Source of the DNA: Paucilactobacillus nenjiangensis
Lineage (GTDB): Bacteria > Bacillota > Bacilli > Lactobacillales > Lactobacillaceae
Length of the DNA: 38,727 nt
Assembly (NCBI RefSeq): GCF_005405445.1
Contig: NZ_BJEB01000013.1
Coordinates: 1-38,727 of the forward strand
Direction of reading: 5' to 3'
Of the stretch, positions 16,740 through 25,129 are shown in pieces; positions within the stretch are counted from its first letter, which is position 1; each line of letters starts with the position of its first letter. A program made the translations under genes and the position numbers. The notes beneath the pieces are model-generated. The model was not told the origin of the DNA and did no database searches. It saw only the letters and a program-made list of their open reading frames with translations.

Positions 16740-17075
16740 TTAATAAACCGTTTCATCCGTGCTATTAATTGTCCGGAAGAAGCAACTTTCGTGGCCGGTA
16801 TGACAGGCTGGTCCCTTTTTTTCAACCATCACGACTAAAGTATCTAAGTCGCAATCAATCTTAATTTCAACCACGCTTTGGGTATTTCCTGAAGTTTCAC
16901 CTTTATGCCAATATTCTTGACGGGAACGTGACCAAAACCATGTTTGTTTTGTCTCAACCGTTTTTTCAAAAGCTTCCTTGTTCATATAGGCCAGCATCAA
17001 CACTTCATGCGTATGCACATCCGAAATAATTGCGGGAACTAACCCAGTTTCATTATCAAATTTTGGATAAATCAT
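16740..17075 (-). CDS. hisI: Phosphoribosyl-AMP cyclohydrolase
   Basis: HisI opens the purine ring of PR-AMP, step 3. The 111-residue metalloenzyme has [18 protein letters not shown], the metal-binding Asp cluster DCDLDTL, and metal-site Cys/His in [13 protein letters not shown]. Its ATG overlaps the hisF stop as ATGA. The length fits the single-function form. Confidence 0.95.
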   Translation of the reverse strand: MIYPKFDNETGLVPAIISDVHTHEVLMLAYMNKEAFEKTVETKQTWFWSRSRQEYWHKGETSGNTQSVVEIKIDCDLDTLVVMVEKKGPACHTGHESCFFRTINSTDETVY

Positions 17076-17830
17076 CGAACTACCACCTTTTGTTCACGTA
17101 AATGAGCTTTAACTTGATCGACGGTTAATTCACGAAAATGAAAAACAGAAGCTGCTAAACCTGCATCCACATTAGTTTCTTGAAATACTTCACTAAAATC
17201 TTCAACCTTACCCACACCACCGGACGCAATCAATGGCACATCAACTACTTCATCCATTGCTTGATACAGTGCAATATCAAAGCCATTTTTTGTTCCATCG
17301 GCATCCATACTGGTAATTAACAATTCTCCTGCACCTAATTTTTGAACAACTTTGGCCCACTGAATGGCATTTAGTCCGGTATCTTCACGACCACCTTTGA
17401 CCATCACATCATATTGTTCGGTTTCTTCATTCCACCAAGTATCGATGGCTACAACAATACATTGAGAACCAAACTTTTCTGCGCCTTGTTGAATCAAAGC
17501 GGGATTATTCACCGCTGCTGAATTCAGTGAAACTTTATCAGCCCCAGCACGCAACATTGTTTGCATATCTTCAATACTGCGAATTCCACCGCCCACTGTT
17601 AAAGGCATAAACACTTGAGATGATACCCGTTCAATCACATCGGCCATCGTTTTACGTTGTTCATTCGTCGCTGTAATATCGAGAAAGACTAATTCATCAG
17701 CCCCTTGCTCTTGATACATTGCGGCAATTTCAACTGGATCACCAATATCTCTTAAATTAACAAAATTAATTCCTTTTTTGACCCGGCCATCATCAACATC
17801 CAGACACGGGATAATTCGTTTTGCGAGCAT
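17072..17830 (-). CDS. hisF: Imidazole glycerol phosphate synthase, cyclase subunit
   Basis: HisF uses ammonia from HisH to form imidazole glycerol phosphate and AICAR. The 252-residue TIM barrel begins [20 protein letters not shown], with the catalytic Asp near residue 11; the second catalytic Asp is in [11 protein letters not shown]. Phosphate sites [10 protein letters not shown] and LIASGGVGK are intact. It overlaps hisA by one base (TAATG) and hisI by four. Confidence 0.97.
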   Translation of the reverse strand: MLAKRIIPCLDVDDGRVKKGINFVNLRDIGDPVEIAAMYQEQGADELVFLDITATNEQRKTMADVIERVSSQVFMPLTVGGGIRSIEDMQTMLRAGADKVSLNSAAVNNPALIQQGAEKFGSQCIVVAIDTWWNEETEQYDVMVKGGREDTGLNAIQWAKVVQKLGAGELLITSMDADGTKNGFDIALYQAMDEVVDVPLIASGGVGKVEDFSEVFQETNVDAGLAASVFHFRELTVDQVKAHLREQKVVVR

Positions 17831-18543
17831 TAATCCACCGCCTTTAACTGTTCTAGGGTGATACCACCATTTGATAAAGCTTTACCAATCACTGCACTAT
17901 CAATGCCTGCATCTTTTAAATTTTGCAAATCATCAATATCACGAATCCCACCTGACGCGATAATGTTAGCTTGTCTAAATTGGCTTTGCAATTCAACGAG
18001 TAATTCGGTGTTGGGTCCTTGCATGGTTCCATCTTTATCAATGTCAGTCACGATAAACGTGTCTGCTCCAAATCCAATCATTTTGGCAATGACGTCAGCC
18101 ATCGAAGTTGAGCTAGTTTCTAACCAGCCTTCAGTGGCCACCATTTTATTGCGTCCATCAACCCCGACAACAATTTTTTCAGCTCCAAATTGGTCCACGG
18201 CCTGCTTTACAATCGATGGATTGTTAATGGCAGCTGAGCCAATAATGACTCTGGTAATCCCTAGTTTTAAATAAGTTTCAATTTGGTCCAATGAGCGAAT
18301 TCCGCCACCCAGTTCCACTTTTAAATTCGTGTTTTTCAGGATTGCTTGAATCGCTGATAAATTTTGCGGATTGCCAGCTTTAGCGCCATCTAAATCAACT
18401 AAATGCAACCATTGCATCCCCGCTACTTCAATTTGTTGTGCTTGAGCCAATGGATTTGAATTTATAATTGTTTTTTGTTCAAAATCACCTTGATATAAAC
18501 GCACACTTTGACCTTGAGATAAATCAATTGCGGGTATCCACAT
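17830..18543 (-). CDS. hisA: ProFAR isomerase
   Basis: HisA isomerises ProFAR to PRFAR, step 4. The 237-residue TIM barrel starts [19 protein letters not shown] with the catalytic Asp near residue 7. It has [25 protein letters not shown] and [14 protein letters not shown], the last containing the second catalytic Asp. The start codon lies 20 nt inside the 3' end of hisH. Confidence 0.96.
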   Translation of the reverse strand: MWIPAIDLSQGQSVRLYQGDFEQKTIINSNPLAQAQQIEVAGMQWLHLVDLDGAKAGNPQNLSAIQAILKNTNLKVELGGGIRSLDQIETYLKLGITRVIIGSAAINNPSIVKQAVDQFGAEKIVVGVDGRNKMVATEGWLETSSTSMADVIAKMIGFGADTFIVTDIDKDGTMQGPNTELLVELQSQFRQANIIASGGIRDIDDLQNLKDAGIDSAVIGKALSNGGITLEQLKAVD

Positions 18544-19150
18544 ATTCTTCCACCATTCCTTTATAAGCTTTCAACAAATCTAAGCCAGCATCCGTACTCT
18601 TTTCAGGATGAAATTGCATCCCCACGACTGATCCTTGGCTAACAACACTGGGAATAAACGTACTGTATTGAACCCCAGCGACTACAATTTCTTGCGGACA
18701 ATCAGCGTAAAATGAGTGCACGAAGTAAGTAAATTTACCATCAACGCCGGCAAACCGGCTTGCGGGTTGTAACACTTCATTTTGATTCCAACCCATTTCA
18801 GGAACTTTCAAACCCTCTTTAGCTGGAATTTCCACAATTTTACCAGGTAAAAATCCTAACCCTTGATGTTGGCCAAATTCATAGCCTGTTTCAAATAGCA
18901 ATTGCATGCCTAAACAAATCCCGAGTAATGGAATCTTTCGTTGCACAACTTCTTGCAACACTGGCACCAAGTCACGTTTGTTTAGTTCATCCATCGCTGG
19001 TCCAAATGATCCCACGCCGGGTAAAATAACTCCATCTGCTGACAAAATCTCGTCAGCATCATCAGTTAAGATACTTTCCAGCCCAACATATGTTAAAGCC
19101 TTCATTACATTTTTAACATTTCCAGTATCGTAATCGATGACTGCAATCAT
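18524..19150 (-). CDS. hisH: Imidazole glycerol phosphate synthase, glutaminase subunit
   Basis: HisH hydrolyses glutamine and passes ammonia through HisF. The 208-residue class I amidotransferase has the oxyanion loop PGVGSFGPAMD, the nucleophile Cys79 in GICLGMQLLF, and the His/Glu pair in GMQFHPEKS. It overlaps hisB by one base and hisA by 20. Confidence 0.96.
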   Translation of the reverse strand: MIAVIDYDTGNVKNVMKALTYVGLESILTDDADEILSADGVILPGVGSFGPAMDELNKRDLVPVLQEVVQRKIPLLGICLGMQLLFETGYEFGQHQGLGFLPGKIVEIPAKEGLKVPEMGWNQNEVLQPASRFAGVDGKFTYFVHSFYADCPQEIVVAGVQYSTFIPSVVSQGSVVGMQFHPEKSTDAGLDLLKAYKGMVEEYVDTRN

Positions 19151-19734
19151 TAGATCATTCCTTTCGTCGAGTTCACACCTTCAATTTCAGGATTAATTGT
19201 GACTGCTTTGCGTAGCGCACGGCCTAACGCTTTAAACAAACTTTCAATTTCATGATGGGTATTACGACCGTATAAAATTCGAGCATGTAAATTCATGTGC
19301 GCATTGAAAGCTAATCCTTGGAAAAAGTCTTCCGTCGTCTCCGTATCATAGCCACCTAATTTTTGATTCGTAAACTCAGCGTCAAATACTAAGTAAGAAC
19401 GACCACTTAAATCAATCACTACTTGGCCTAAAGTTTCATCCATGGGCACCAAGGCATCTCCATATCGTTCAATCCCAGTTTTGTCACCCAGCGCTTGTAC
19501 CAGACATTCGCCAATGGCAATTCCGATATCTTCAGTGGTGTGATGTGGATCCACATTTAAGTCTCCGTCGGCTTTCACTTTTAGGCCAAACCGACCATGT
19601 TTAGCAAAGAGAATTAACATATGATCTAAAAATCCAATTCCTGAATCAATTTCACTTTCATACTGGTTATCTAAATCAAGTTCGACCTGAATCGAAGTTT
19701 CTTTCGTAATCCGTTCAACTTTACCTGTCCGCAT
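19150..19734 (-). CDS. hisB: Imidazoleglycerol-phosphate dehydratase
   Basis: HisB dehydrates IGP to imidazole-acetol phosphate at a di-manganese site. The 194-residue protein is the single-function form without a phosphatase domain. Metal and substrate motifs [38 protein letters not shown] and [18 protein letters not shown] are all present. The missing phosphatase step is supplied by the PHP protein at 23754-24593. Start and stop overlap hisD and hisH by one base each. Confidence 0.97.
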   Translation of the reverse strand: MRTGKVERITKETSIQVELDLDNQYESEIDSGIGFLDHMLILFAKHGRFGLKVKADGDLNVDPHHTTEDIGIAIGECLVQALGDKTGIERYGDALVPMDETLGQVVIDLSGRSYLVFDAEFTNQKLGGYDTETTEDFFQGLAFNAHMNLHARILYGRNTHHEIESLFKALGRALRKAVTINPEIEGVNSTKGMI

Positions 19735-20999
19735 TATTTGGCCTCCCGTGCTTCAATTGCACGTGCATGACCTTCAAGTCCTTCGACACGGGCCAAAGTT
19801 GTGACATATTGCGCTTCTTTTTCCAAGGCAGCTGCACTATATTGGATAAATTGAGTTCGTTTAATAAAATCATAAACCCCCACTGGTGATGAGAAACGAG
19901 CCGTCCCTGAAGTTGGCAAAATGTGATTAGGACCTGCTACGTAATCACCTAATGGTTCTGAAGCGTATTGTCCTAAGAAGACTGAACCGGCATTTTCAAC
20001 TAAACTCAAGTAACCAGTTGGATTTGGTAATTGGATTTCCAAATGTTCTGGTGCAATCGCGTTCATCAATTCAAAGACTTGGTCTAAGTCAGGTAACACT
20101 GAAATAAAGCCTTGTTCCTCAACGGATTCACGGGCAATTTCTTCACGAGGTAACGTTTGAAGTTGTAATTCAACTTCATTCGAAACTGATTCGGCTAATT
20201 TCATACTGTTGGTTACCAAAATTGGACGCGCTAAGCGATCATGTTCAGCTTGTGATAATAAGTCAGCCGCGATTTGTTTTGGTTTCGCACTGTAATCAGC
20301 GATAATCCCAATTTCAGAAGGTCCAGCGATCATATCAATAGCAACTTGTCCAAAGACCATCTTCTTAGCAGTAGCTACATAAACGTTCCCTGGTCCAAAA
20401 ATTTTATCAACACGAGGAACTGTTTCCGTTCCATAAGCTAGGGCGGCAATTGCTTGAGCGCCACCTAATTGATAAACATCATCGACACCAGCAATTTTGG
20501 CAGCAGCTAAAACGGCTTCAGTAGGATCTGGAGTGACCATCACGAGTCGCTTAACACCAGCTAATTTTCCAGGAATCGCATTCATCAAAACACTCGAAGG
20601 ATAAGCAGCCGTCCCACCGGGTACATAAAGTCCAACTGAGGCCAGCGGAATGACTTTTTGGCCACGCATTACGCCAGCTTTTTCAGTATCAACGAAGCCA
20701 TATTCAACTTCTTTTTTGTGGAAACTGATGATGTTATCGCGAGCAACTTCTAAGGCTTCTTTCGTCTTAGGGTCAATATTTTCATAGGCAGCATCGATGC
20801 GTTCTTCAGAAATTTTAAAATCTGCTAGTTCAACGCCATCAAACTTTTTCGTATAATCACGAACCGCTGCATCACCTTTAGCTTGTACGGTTTCAATAAT
20901 TTCACGAACTGCCGCTTCGATTTTTGGATCGGTTAATTGGGCTGTTCGCTTTTGAACGTTGGCTAATTGCTTCTCTAAACTATCTGTTGTTATTTTCAT
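19734..20999 (-). CDS. hisD: Histidinol dehydrogenase
   Basis: HisD oxidises histidinol to histidine in two NAD-dependent steps at a zinc site. The 421-residue protein contains [55 protein letters not shown] and [22 protein letters not shown], which include the zinc ligands and the catalytic His/Glu region. It starts after AGAGGAG, 48 nt past hisG. Confidence 0.97.
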   Translation of the reverse strand: MKITTDSLEKQLANVQKRTAQLTDPKIEAAVREIIETVQAKGDAAVRDYTKKFDGVELADFKISEERIDAAYENIDPKTKEALEVARDNIISFHKKEVEYGFVDTEKAGVMRGQKVIPLASVGLYVPGGTAAYPSSVLMNAIPGKLAGVKRLVMVTPDPTEAVLAAAKIAGVDDVYQLGGAQAIAALAYGTETVPRVDKIFGPGNVYVATAKKMVFGQVAIDMIAGPSEIGIIADYSAKPKQIAADLLSQAEHDRLARPILVTNSMKLAESVSNEVELQLQTLPREEIARESVEEQGFISVLPDLDQVFELMNAIAPEHLEIQLPNPTGYLSLVENAGSVFLGQYASEPLGDYVAGPNHILPTSGTARFSSPVGVYDFIKRTQFIQYSAAALEKEAQYVTTLARVEGLEGHARAIEAREAK

Positions 21000-21047
21000 G
21001 ATAAAATCTCCTCTGATTTTTAAATTATGTCAATTTCTATCTGCAGC

Positions 21048-21686
21048 TTACGACTTGGCTTTAATGGCACCTTCTAGTCGGTCAACTAAATCAAAAATTT
21101 CATTTCGATGTTGCTTCAACGACATTGGGTTAACAACCACTCTGGTGGATACCTCACGTAAATAATCAAAGATTTTTAAATTATTTTCTCGCAAGGTAGT
21201 CCCTGTTTCGGTGATATCAACAATTGCATCTGCTAATCCAATTAAGGGCGCCAGTTCTACGGAACCTTCAATTTTGATAATTTCAACATCTTCGCCCCGT
21301 TTCGCAAAATACTCTTGCGTAATATGCGGATACTTGGTGCCAATTACCTTCCGTTTCGTACTCTTAGGATTAAAATCCGGTGTGGAAGCCAGAATGAACT
21401 GACATTTACCAATACCGAGATCAAGTAATTCATAGGCATCATCTTGTTGTTCTGCCAAAATATCACTACCAACAATGCCGATATCCACGGCCCCATTTGA
21501 AAGGTAAGTGGAGACGTCAGGCCCTTTCGCTAAAATAATCGTGTATGGATCATCCGGTAAATCAAAAATTAACCGTCGTTGCTTGTCGTACACTGGGTCA
21601 ACGTTCAACCCAGCAACTTCGAGCAAGGGTAACGTTTGTTTTTCAACTCGCCCTTTAGTTAGTGCAATCTTAATTCGTTCTGTCAT
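21048..21686 (-). CDS. hisG: ATP phosphoribosyltransferase, short catalytic subunit
   Basis: HisG condenses ATP with PRPP, the committed step of histidine synthesis. At 212 residues it is the short form, which lacks the C-terminal allosteric domain and needs HisZ. Motifs ALTKGRVEKQTLPLL, GAVDIGIVGSDIL and the PRPP loop DAIVDITETGTTLREN are present. It overlaps hisZ by four bases, consistent with assembly of the HisG-HisZ complex. Confidence 0.96.
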   Translation of the reverse strand: MTERIKIALTKGRVEKQTLPLLEVAGLNVDPVYDKQRRLIFDLPDDPYTIILAKGPDVSTYLSNGAVDIGIVGSDILAEQQDDAYELLDLGIGKCQFILASTPDFNPKSTKRKVIGTKYPHITQEYFAKRGEDVEIIKIEGSVELAPLIGLADAIVDITETGTTLRENNLKIFDYLREVSTRVVVNPMSLKQHRNEIFDLVDRLEGAIKAKS

Positions 21687-22831
21687 TTAATCACCTCCGC
21701 GGTTAGGTCTAGTAACTGTCCGTCATTGTTATCTGCTACTTTCTGAGCTTCTTCCAGTGAATCAACCAAACATAGTGTGGCCTTATCCAGTTCCATTAAT
21801 TTTTGTTCAGCCAATTCCCACTGATTATCATTAAAGTAAATGTAGGTCATTGGTGTGGTTTGACAATCTACTTGAGAAATTAGGGCAATTTGGTCAACAT
21901 CAATCCCTAAACCAATCGCCGCCACTTTTTCTTTTTGAAAGTGATTCAATAAATGATCATACCGTCCGCCGCTAAACAAAAAGGTGGCTGATTGACTACT
22001 ATAGGCTTGGAAGGTAATCCCCGTATAATAATCCTGTGGTGCTCGAGTACTCAAGTCAATTTCAACATTTTGATTGGGATAGCGCACTTGTAACCAGCTG
22101 ACCAATTGGCGCAGCTCCGTTACCTTTTCTTGCAATCGTTCTGGAAATTTATAAGGAAAAATTTCATCTAACACATCTTGTGCGGGGCCGAATAAGCGGG
22201 GCCAGATTTTCAATAAGCTGGTATATTCTGATTCGTCAAACGCGACGATTAGTTGATTATATTTGGTAATTTGTTTAGAAAATAATGCTTCTTCAATAGC
22301 ATGAATTTGATCAATGTTATCTGTTAGCATTTCTAAAATTTGTTTCACAAACCTTGCCAAACCTAATTCAATTTGGATTGATTCCAGTTCCAAAATCTGA
22401 GCCAGTTCAATCATCATCGACAGACATTCTTGTTCAGCCTTCATACTGGAGAAACCAATCAATTCTGCGCCTGCTTGAGTCATTTCATCTTGTGACCCTG
22501 ACAAAGCTTTGTTAATTCTAAAAATGTCTCCCGAATAATAAAACTTGGCTGGTAACTTAACTTGCGTCGAACTGAGCACTCTTGCCAATGGTAATGTCAT
22601 ATCTGGCCTGAGTACGACCGAATTACCACTAGCTGATAAGAACTTGAACAGTCGCTGCTGACCCACGTCATAGTCCTCAAACACATCTTGGTATTCAATC
22701 ACTGGTGTTTTGATTTTTTCAAACCCACGTTGATAGAAATAATTTTGAATTGTATTAACCGTTGTTTCTTTAATTCTGGCATTAATACCGAGTTCATCTC
22801 GAACGCCAGTTGGAAGTTGATTTTTTAACAT
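21683..22831 (-). CDS. hisZ: ATP phosphoribosyltransferase regulatory subunit
   Basis: HisZ is a histidyl-tRNA-synthetase-like protein without aminoacylation activity that activates short HisG and mediates histidine feedback. The 382-residue protein starts with LPTGVRDELGINARIKE and has class II synthetase-like motifs (GFEKIKTPVIEYQDVF; VVLRPDMTLPLARVL; YYSGDIFR), then FSGGRYDHLL. It lacks the C-terminal anticodon-binding domain of HisS. It is the first gene of the operon behind the His T-box. Confidence 0.93.
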   Translation of the reverse strand: MLKNQLPTGVRDELGINARIKETTVNTIQNYFYQRGFEKIKTPVIEYQDVFEDYDVGQQRLFKFLSASGNSVVLRPDMTLPLARVLSSTQVKLPAKFYYSGDIFRINKALSGSQDEMTQAGAELIGFSSMKAEQECLSMMIELAQILELESIQIELGLARFVKQILEMLTDNIDQIHAIEEALFSKQITKYNQLIVAFDESEYTSLLKIWPRLFGPAQDVLDEIFPYKFPERLQEKVTELRQLVSWLQVRYPNQNVEIDLSTRAPQDYYTGITFQAYSSQSATFLFSGGRYDHLLNHFQKEKVAAIGLGIDVDQIALISQVDCQTTPMTYIYFNDNQWELAEQKLMELDKATLCLVDSLEEAQKVADNNDGQLLDLTAEVIK

Positions 22832-22875
22832 TTTAATTCTCCCGATAATTAAATTCCTTTAATCTAATTTTTTAA

Positions 22876-22914
22876 CTTTTCAACTCGATATATCAGAGTT
22901 GAAAAGCCTTTTTT
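22876..22914 (+). terminator. Strong hairpin in the hisZ leader
   Basis: An 11-bp perfect stem (CTTTTCAACTC / GAGTTGAAAAG) with a 9-base loop lies 45 bp before hisZ. A T6 run follows on the plus strand, so it would end a plus-strand transcript, yet no plus-strand gene precedes it. On the minus strand it lies within the his mRNA leader and lacks a clean U-tract. It could stabilise that mRNA or end an antisense transcript. Confidence 0.5.
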
Positions 22915-22922
22915 ATAATCTA

Positions 22923-23027
22923 GTTTTCACTTACAACTCTCGACACTTAACTTTAAATTTCTCAGATGCGAGTTCAGCATCTTTAAAATTTCTTGTTAAT
23001 ACTTGAGAGCTATTCATAAGTGAAAAC
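22923..23027 (-). repeat. 105-bp imperfect inverted repeat in the his leader
   Basis: Outer arms GTTTTCACTTA (22923-22933) and TAAGTGAAAAC (23017-23027) are perfect complements. CTCTC/GAGAG and GATGC/GCATC pairs are nested almost symmetrically inside. The whole unit can fold as one long bulged hairpin between the T-box terminator and hisZ. It may be a miniature inserted element or a leader RNA structure. A 28-codon frame runs through it. Confidence 0.6.
22931..23017 (-). CDS. Candidate 28-codon leader ORF before hisZ
   Basis: The ORF starts ATG at 23017 with AAAAGG nine bases upstream and stops TAA at 22931. The peptide begins MNSSQVLTRNFKDAELASEK and has a protein-like, mixed-charge composition without histidine. 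It is not a recognised family. It coincides with the inverted repeat at 22923-23027, so the reading frame could be a by-product of that structure. Confidence 0.3.
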   Translation of the reverse strand: MNSSQVLTRNFKDAELASEKFKVKCREL

Positions 23028-23035
23028 CTTTTGAT

Positions 23036-23295
23036 ACAAAAAACGTCCTCGCAACAAACATAATGTTTGCTACGAGGACGATTAAATCGCGGTCCCACCT
23101 CATTTTCTAATTACCTCACGATAATTAGCTCATGCTGACTGGAGTCAACTTGATAACGGTATCCACCGGATTAATTTAATCAGCTCATAGTTGTGACTTC
23201 AAATTGATTTGTTGCCGCGGCTCTCAATCGGTGACCGTGACTCCCTTAAACAAATTCGCATCTACTGGACTATTCTTCGCTTTATTATTCTCATC
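23036..23295 (-). promoter_or_regulatory. T-box leader (His, CAC specifier) before hisZ
   Basis: Stem I base is AUAGU/ACUAU, with the AGUA loop-E strand two bases inside. The specifier CAC is at 23195-23193, followed by one A and then the right arm. The T-box core AGGTGGGACCGCGA lies at about 23100-23087. The terminator pairs CGTCCTCGTAGCAAAC with GTTTGTTGCGAGGACG (23044-23080) and ends in T6. This makes transcription of the his operon respond to uncharged tRNA-His. The length of about 260 nt is typical, in contrast with the two trp leaders. Confidence 0.95.
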
Positions 23296-23314
23296 AAATA
23301 TTAATGTAAAACTC

Positions 23315-23342
23315 ATAATACGCTATATTTTTTAATTGTCAA
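23315..23342 (-). promoter_or_regulatory. Sigma-A promoter of the his operon
   Basis: A perfect TTGACA at 23342-23337, a 16-bp spacer and TATTAT at 23320-23315 lie just ahead of the T-box stem I. Confidence 0.8.
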
Positions 23343-23389
23343 TTATTTTATTTAGGTTCGTCAAACAATGTTTCTGATAAATATTAAAC

Positions 23390-23419
23390 AAAAAAGAGAC
23401 CGATAAATCATTGGTCTCT
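23390..23419 (-). terminator. Terminator after the MazG-like gene
   Basis: A 7-bp stem AGAGACC / GGTCTCT with an 11-base loop is followed by T6 on the minus strand, 15 bp past the stop codon. It separates hisK-mazG from the his operon promoter. Confidence 0.85.
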
Positions 23420-23433
23420 GTTGCAAGTGGAGA

Positions 23434-23745
23434 TTATTTAAGATGTTGTTCTCTTTCAGTTAAGAAATCATCAAGCGCTTCTTCTAAATTAATATTTTGA
23501 TTATCGGCAATTGAGGCTAACCACCAAATCGATTCAGCAATTTTATAATCTAAGCTAACATCTTCATTGCTGTCTGGCCAACTACCGGTTTGATCCATTA
23601 CCTTGCGTCCAACCAAACCAGCATCGGTCAAAAATGATAAGGCATCCTGTTCAACATTCCATGGCTGTCCATCTTGGTTAATTTCAAATTCATGATATCT
23701 CTCTCGAATTGCTTTAGAACGAGTTGCTAATTCTTTAATATCCAT
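23434..23745 (-). CDS. MazG-like protein
   Basis: A 103-residue helical protein. The segment YKIAESIWWLASIADNQNIN with the following LEEALDDFL matches the core of MazG-like NTP pyrophosphohydrolases, the superfamily that includes HisE. Only part of the usual metal-binding Glu pattern is evident, so activity is uncertain. It starts 8 nt after hisK and ends before a terminator, forming a two-gene operon with hisK. A role in nucleotide clean-up is possible; a second HisE-like function is speculation. Confidence 0.6.
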   Translation of the reverse strand: MDIKELATRSKAIRERYHEFEINQDGQPWNVEQDALSFLTDAGLVGRKVMDQTGSWPDSNEDVSLDYKIAESIWWLASIADNQNINLEEALDDFLTEREQHLK

Positions 23746-23753
23746 TTTGTCCT

Positions 23754-24593
23754 CTATTCTCGAATGAAATCTTCCACTTCGTGATATCCATGTCCTACTT
23801 CTCGAATACTGTGAGCATCCGATCCATAAATCACTGGAATACCTAATTCTTTAGCTTGTTGCACAACTCGCCGCGTAGGATAAATTTCATTACAATATTC
23901 TTTGTATAACCCGGCAGTATTCAAATCCAGTTCATATCCCCGTTTTTTAATCTCTTCTAGTAATTCTGTCATTAACCAGAGATTTTTTTCATCTAACTGA
24001 CGAGGTAATTTGAAATAATCTTGGAACTTACGAATCAAGGTGATATGTCCGAGTCTGGTTGGCTTATATTGACCCAAATCAGATTGCGTTGCGGCCAACT
24101 CAAGTCGTGTAAATCGTTCAAACAAGTTTTGTGGTTCTGCGATTAAATTTGCAAATCCTTCAGCAAAATCATCGATTGTATAGTCCACGCACCATAATTT
24201 ATCATCTTTACCTGGCATAAAATGAACCGATAATAGATTATCCGATGTTTCTGGACCATATTCGTCTAAAAACTCTTTTGTCCAGGTTTCATAATCTTCA
24301 AAATAATCCACTTCAAACCCAACGTTAATTTTGATTTGATCAGCATATTTAGCTTGTAACTGATGAGCCAAATCTAAATAAAGTCGGACTTGATCAATAC
24401 TGATGGAAGCTGTATCTAGCCCTTCGCGAGTACCACCAAAATGCTCAGCAATCTCTGGTGGCAATGGAGCATGTTCAGTAATACTATATTCTGTAAACCG
24501 CATTTTAATTGCTTTTTGGACCATGGCTTCAGCAGCATCTCCACTACCATGAGGACAAAATTCCGTATGTGTATGTCCATCTCGTTTGACCAT
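23754..24593 (-). CDS. hisK: Histidinol-phosphatase, PHP family
   Basis: HisK hydrolyses histidinol phosphate to histidinol, the step absent from the single-function HisB in the main operon. The 279-residue protein has the PHP metal-site motifs DGHTHTEFCPHG, TEHAPLP, VGFEVDYFED, LLSVHF and the C-terminal GSDAHS. It starts after GGAGG. The gene is outside the T-box operon, in a separate unit with a MazG-like gene. A terminator-like hairpin lies only 24 nt upstream of its start codon. Confidence 0.93.
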   Translation of the reverse strand: MVKRDGHTHTEFCPHGSGDAAEAMVQKAIKMRFTEYSITEHAPLPPEIAEHFGGTREGLDTASISIDQVRLYLDLAHQLQAKYADQIKINVGFEVDYFEDYETWTKEFLDEYGPETSDNLLSVHFMPGKDDKLWCVDYTIDDFAEGFANLIAEPQNLFERFTRLELAATQSDLGQYKPTRLGHITLIRKFQDYFKLPRQLDEKNLWLMTELLEEIKKRGYELDLNTAGLYKEYCNEIYPTRRVVQQAKELGIPVIYGSDAHSIREVGHGYHEVEDFIRE

Positions 24594-24614
24594 AACGTGC
24601 CTCCATCTTTAGAT

Positions 24615-24648
24615 AAAAACAGACCACTAAAGTGATCTGTTTAGTTTT
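24615..24648 (-). terminator. Terminator-like hairpin directly before hisK
   Basis: An 11-bp stem (AAACAGATCAC / GTGGTCTGTTT, one G-U) with a TTTA loop has T-runs on both sides. On the minus strand it would end transcription from the pseudogene at 24742. A hisK transcript begun further upstream must cross it. No convincing hisK promoter is visible downstream of it. Confidence 0.75.
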
Positions 24649-24725
24649 TTAATATATTGAAATTCAATTATTTTTTATCTGTTCACTGCGTAATAGTGCT
24701 CCAAAACTTAAATTTTCCGTATAAC

Positions 24726-24740
24726 CGTGAGCTGTCACAC
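24726..24740 (-). repeat. GTGTGACA...CTCACG short motif
   Basis: The minus strand reads GTGTGACAGCTCACG, one base past the stop of the YbjQ-like pseudogene. It resembles the cores of the repeats at 15076 and 15196 and a segment at 4587-4601. Confidence 0.4.
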
Positions 24741-24741
24741 G

Positions 24742-25065
24742 CTATTTAAATTTAACTGCCGTACCATACGCAGCGACTGATTGCATATCATCGCTAATAG
24801 CAACAGAGTCAAAACGCATCATTACGACAGCGTCAGCACCCATTTATGAAGCATTATCACGTAACCGCTGAATTGCGATATCACGTGATTCAATTAACAT
24901 TTGAGTATAATCTTTAATTTCTCCACCAACAATATTCTTAAGGCCTGCACCAATGTTACGCACAATATTTTTTGATTGAGTGGTTAAACCAAATACTTAT
25001 CCGATCACTTCATATTCACGTCCTGGGATATTTTCCGTCGTTGCGATTAAAATGTCGTTTGCCAT
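24742..25065 (-). pseudogene. YbjQ/UPF0145-type gene broken by two ochre codons
   Basis: A 108-codon frame without any shift reads as a YbjQ-type (UPF0145) protein: ILIATTENIPGREYEVIG, then [18 protein letters not shown], then [13 protein letters not shown] and a normal end. TAA stops occur at codon 23 (24999-24997, before [11 protein letters not shown]) and codon 74 (24846-24844, before MGADAVV). The ribosome site and stop are otherwise in place, and codon-level similarity to the family is high, so inactivation is recent. The family has no settled function. Confidence 0.85.
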
Positions 25066-25129
25066 AAGTTCGTCCCCCTATCGATTTACCACCATTATAG
25101 CGAATTGTACGTCGGTAGGCTATTGATAA

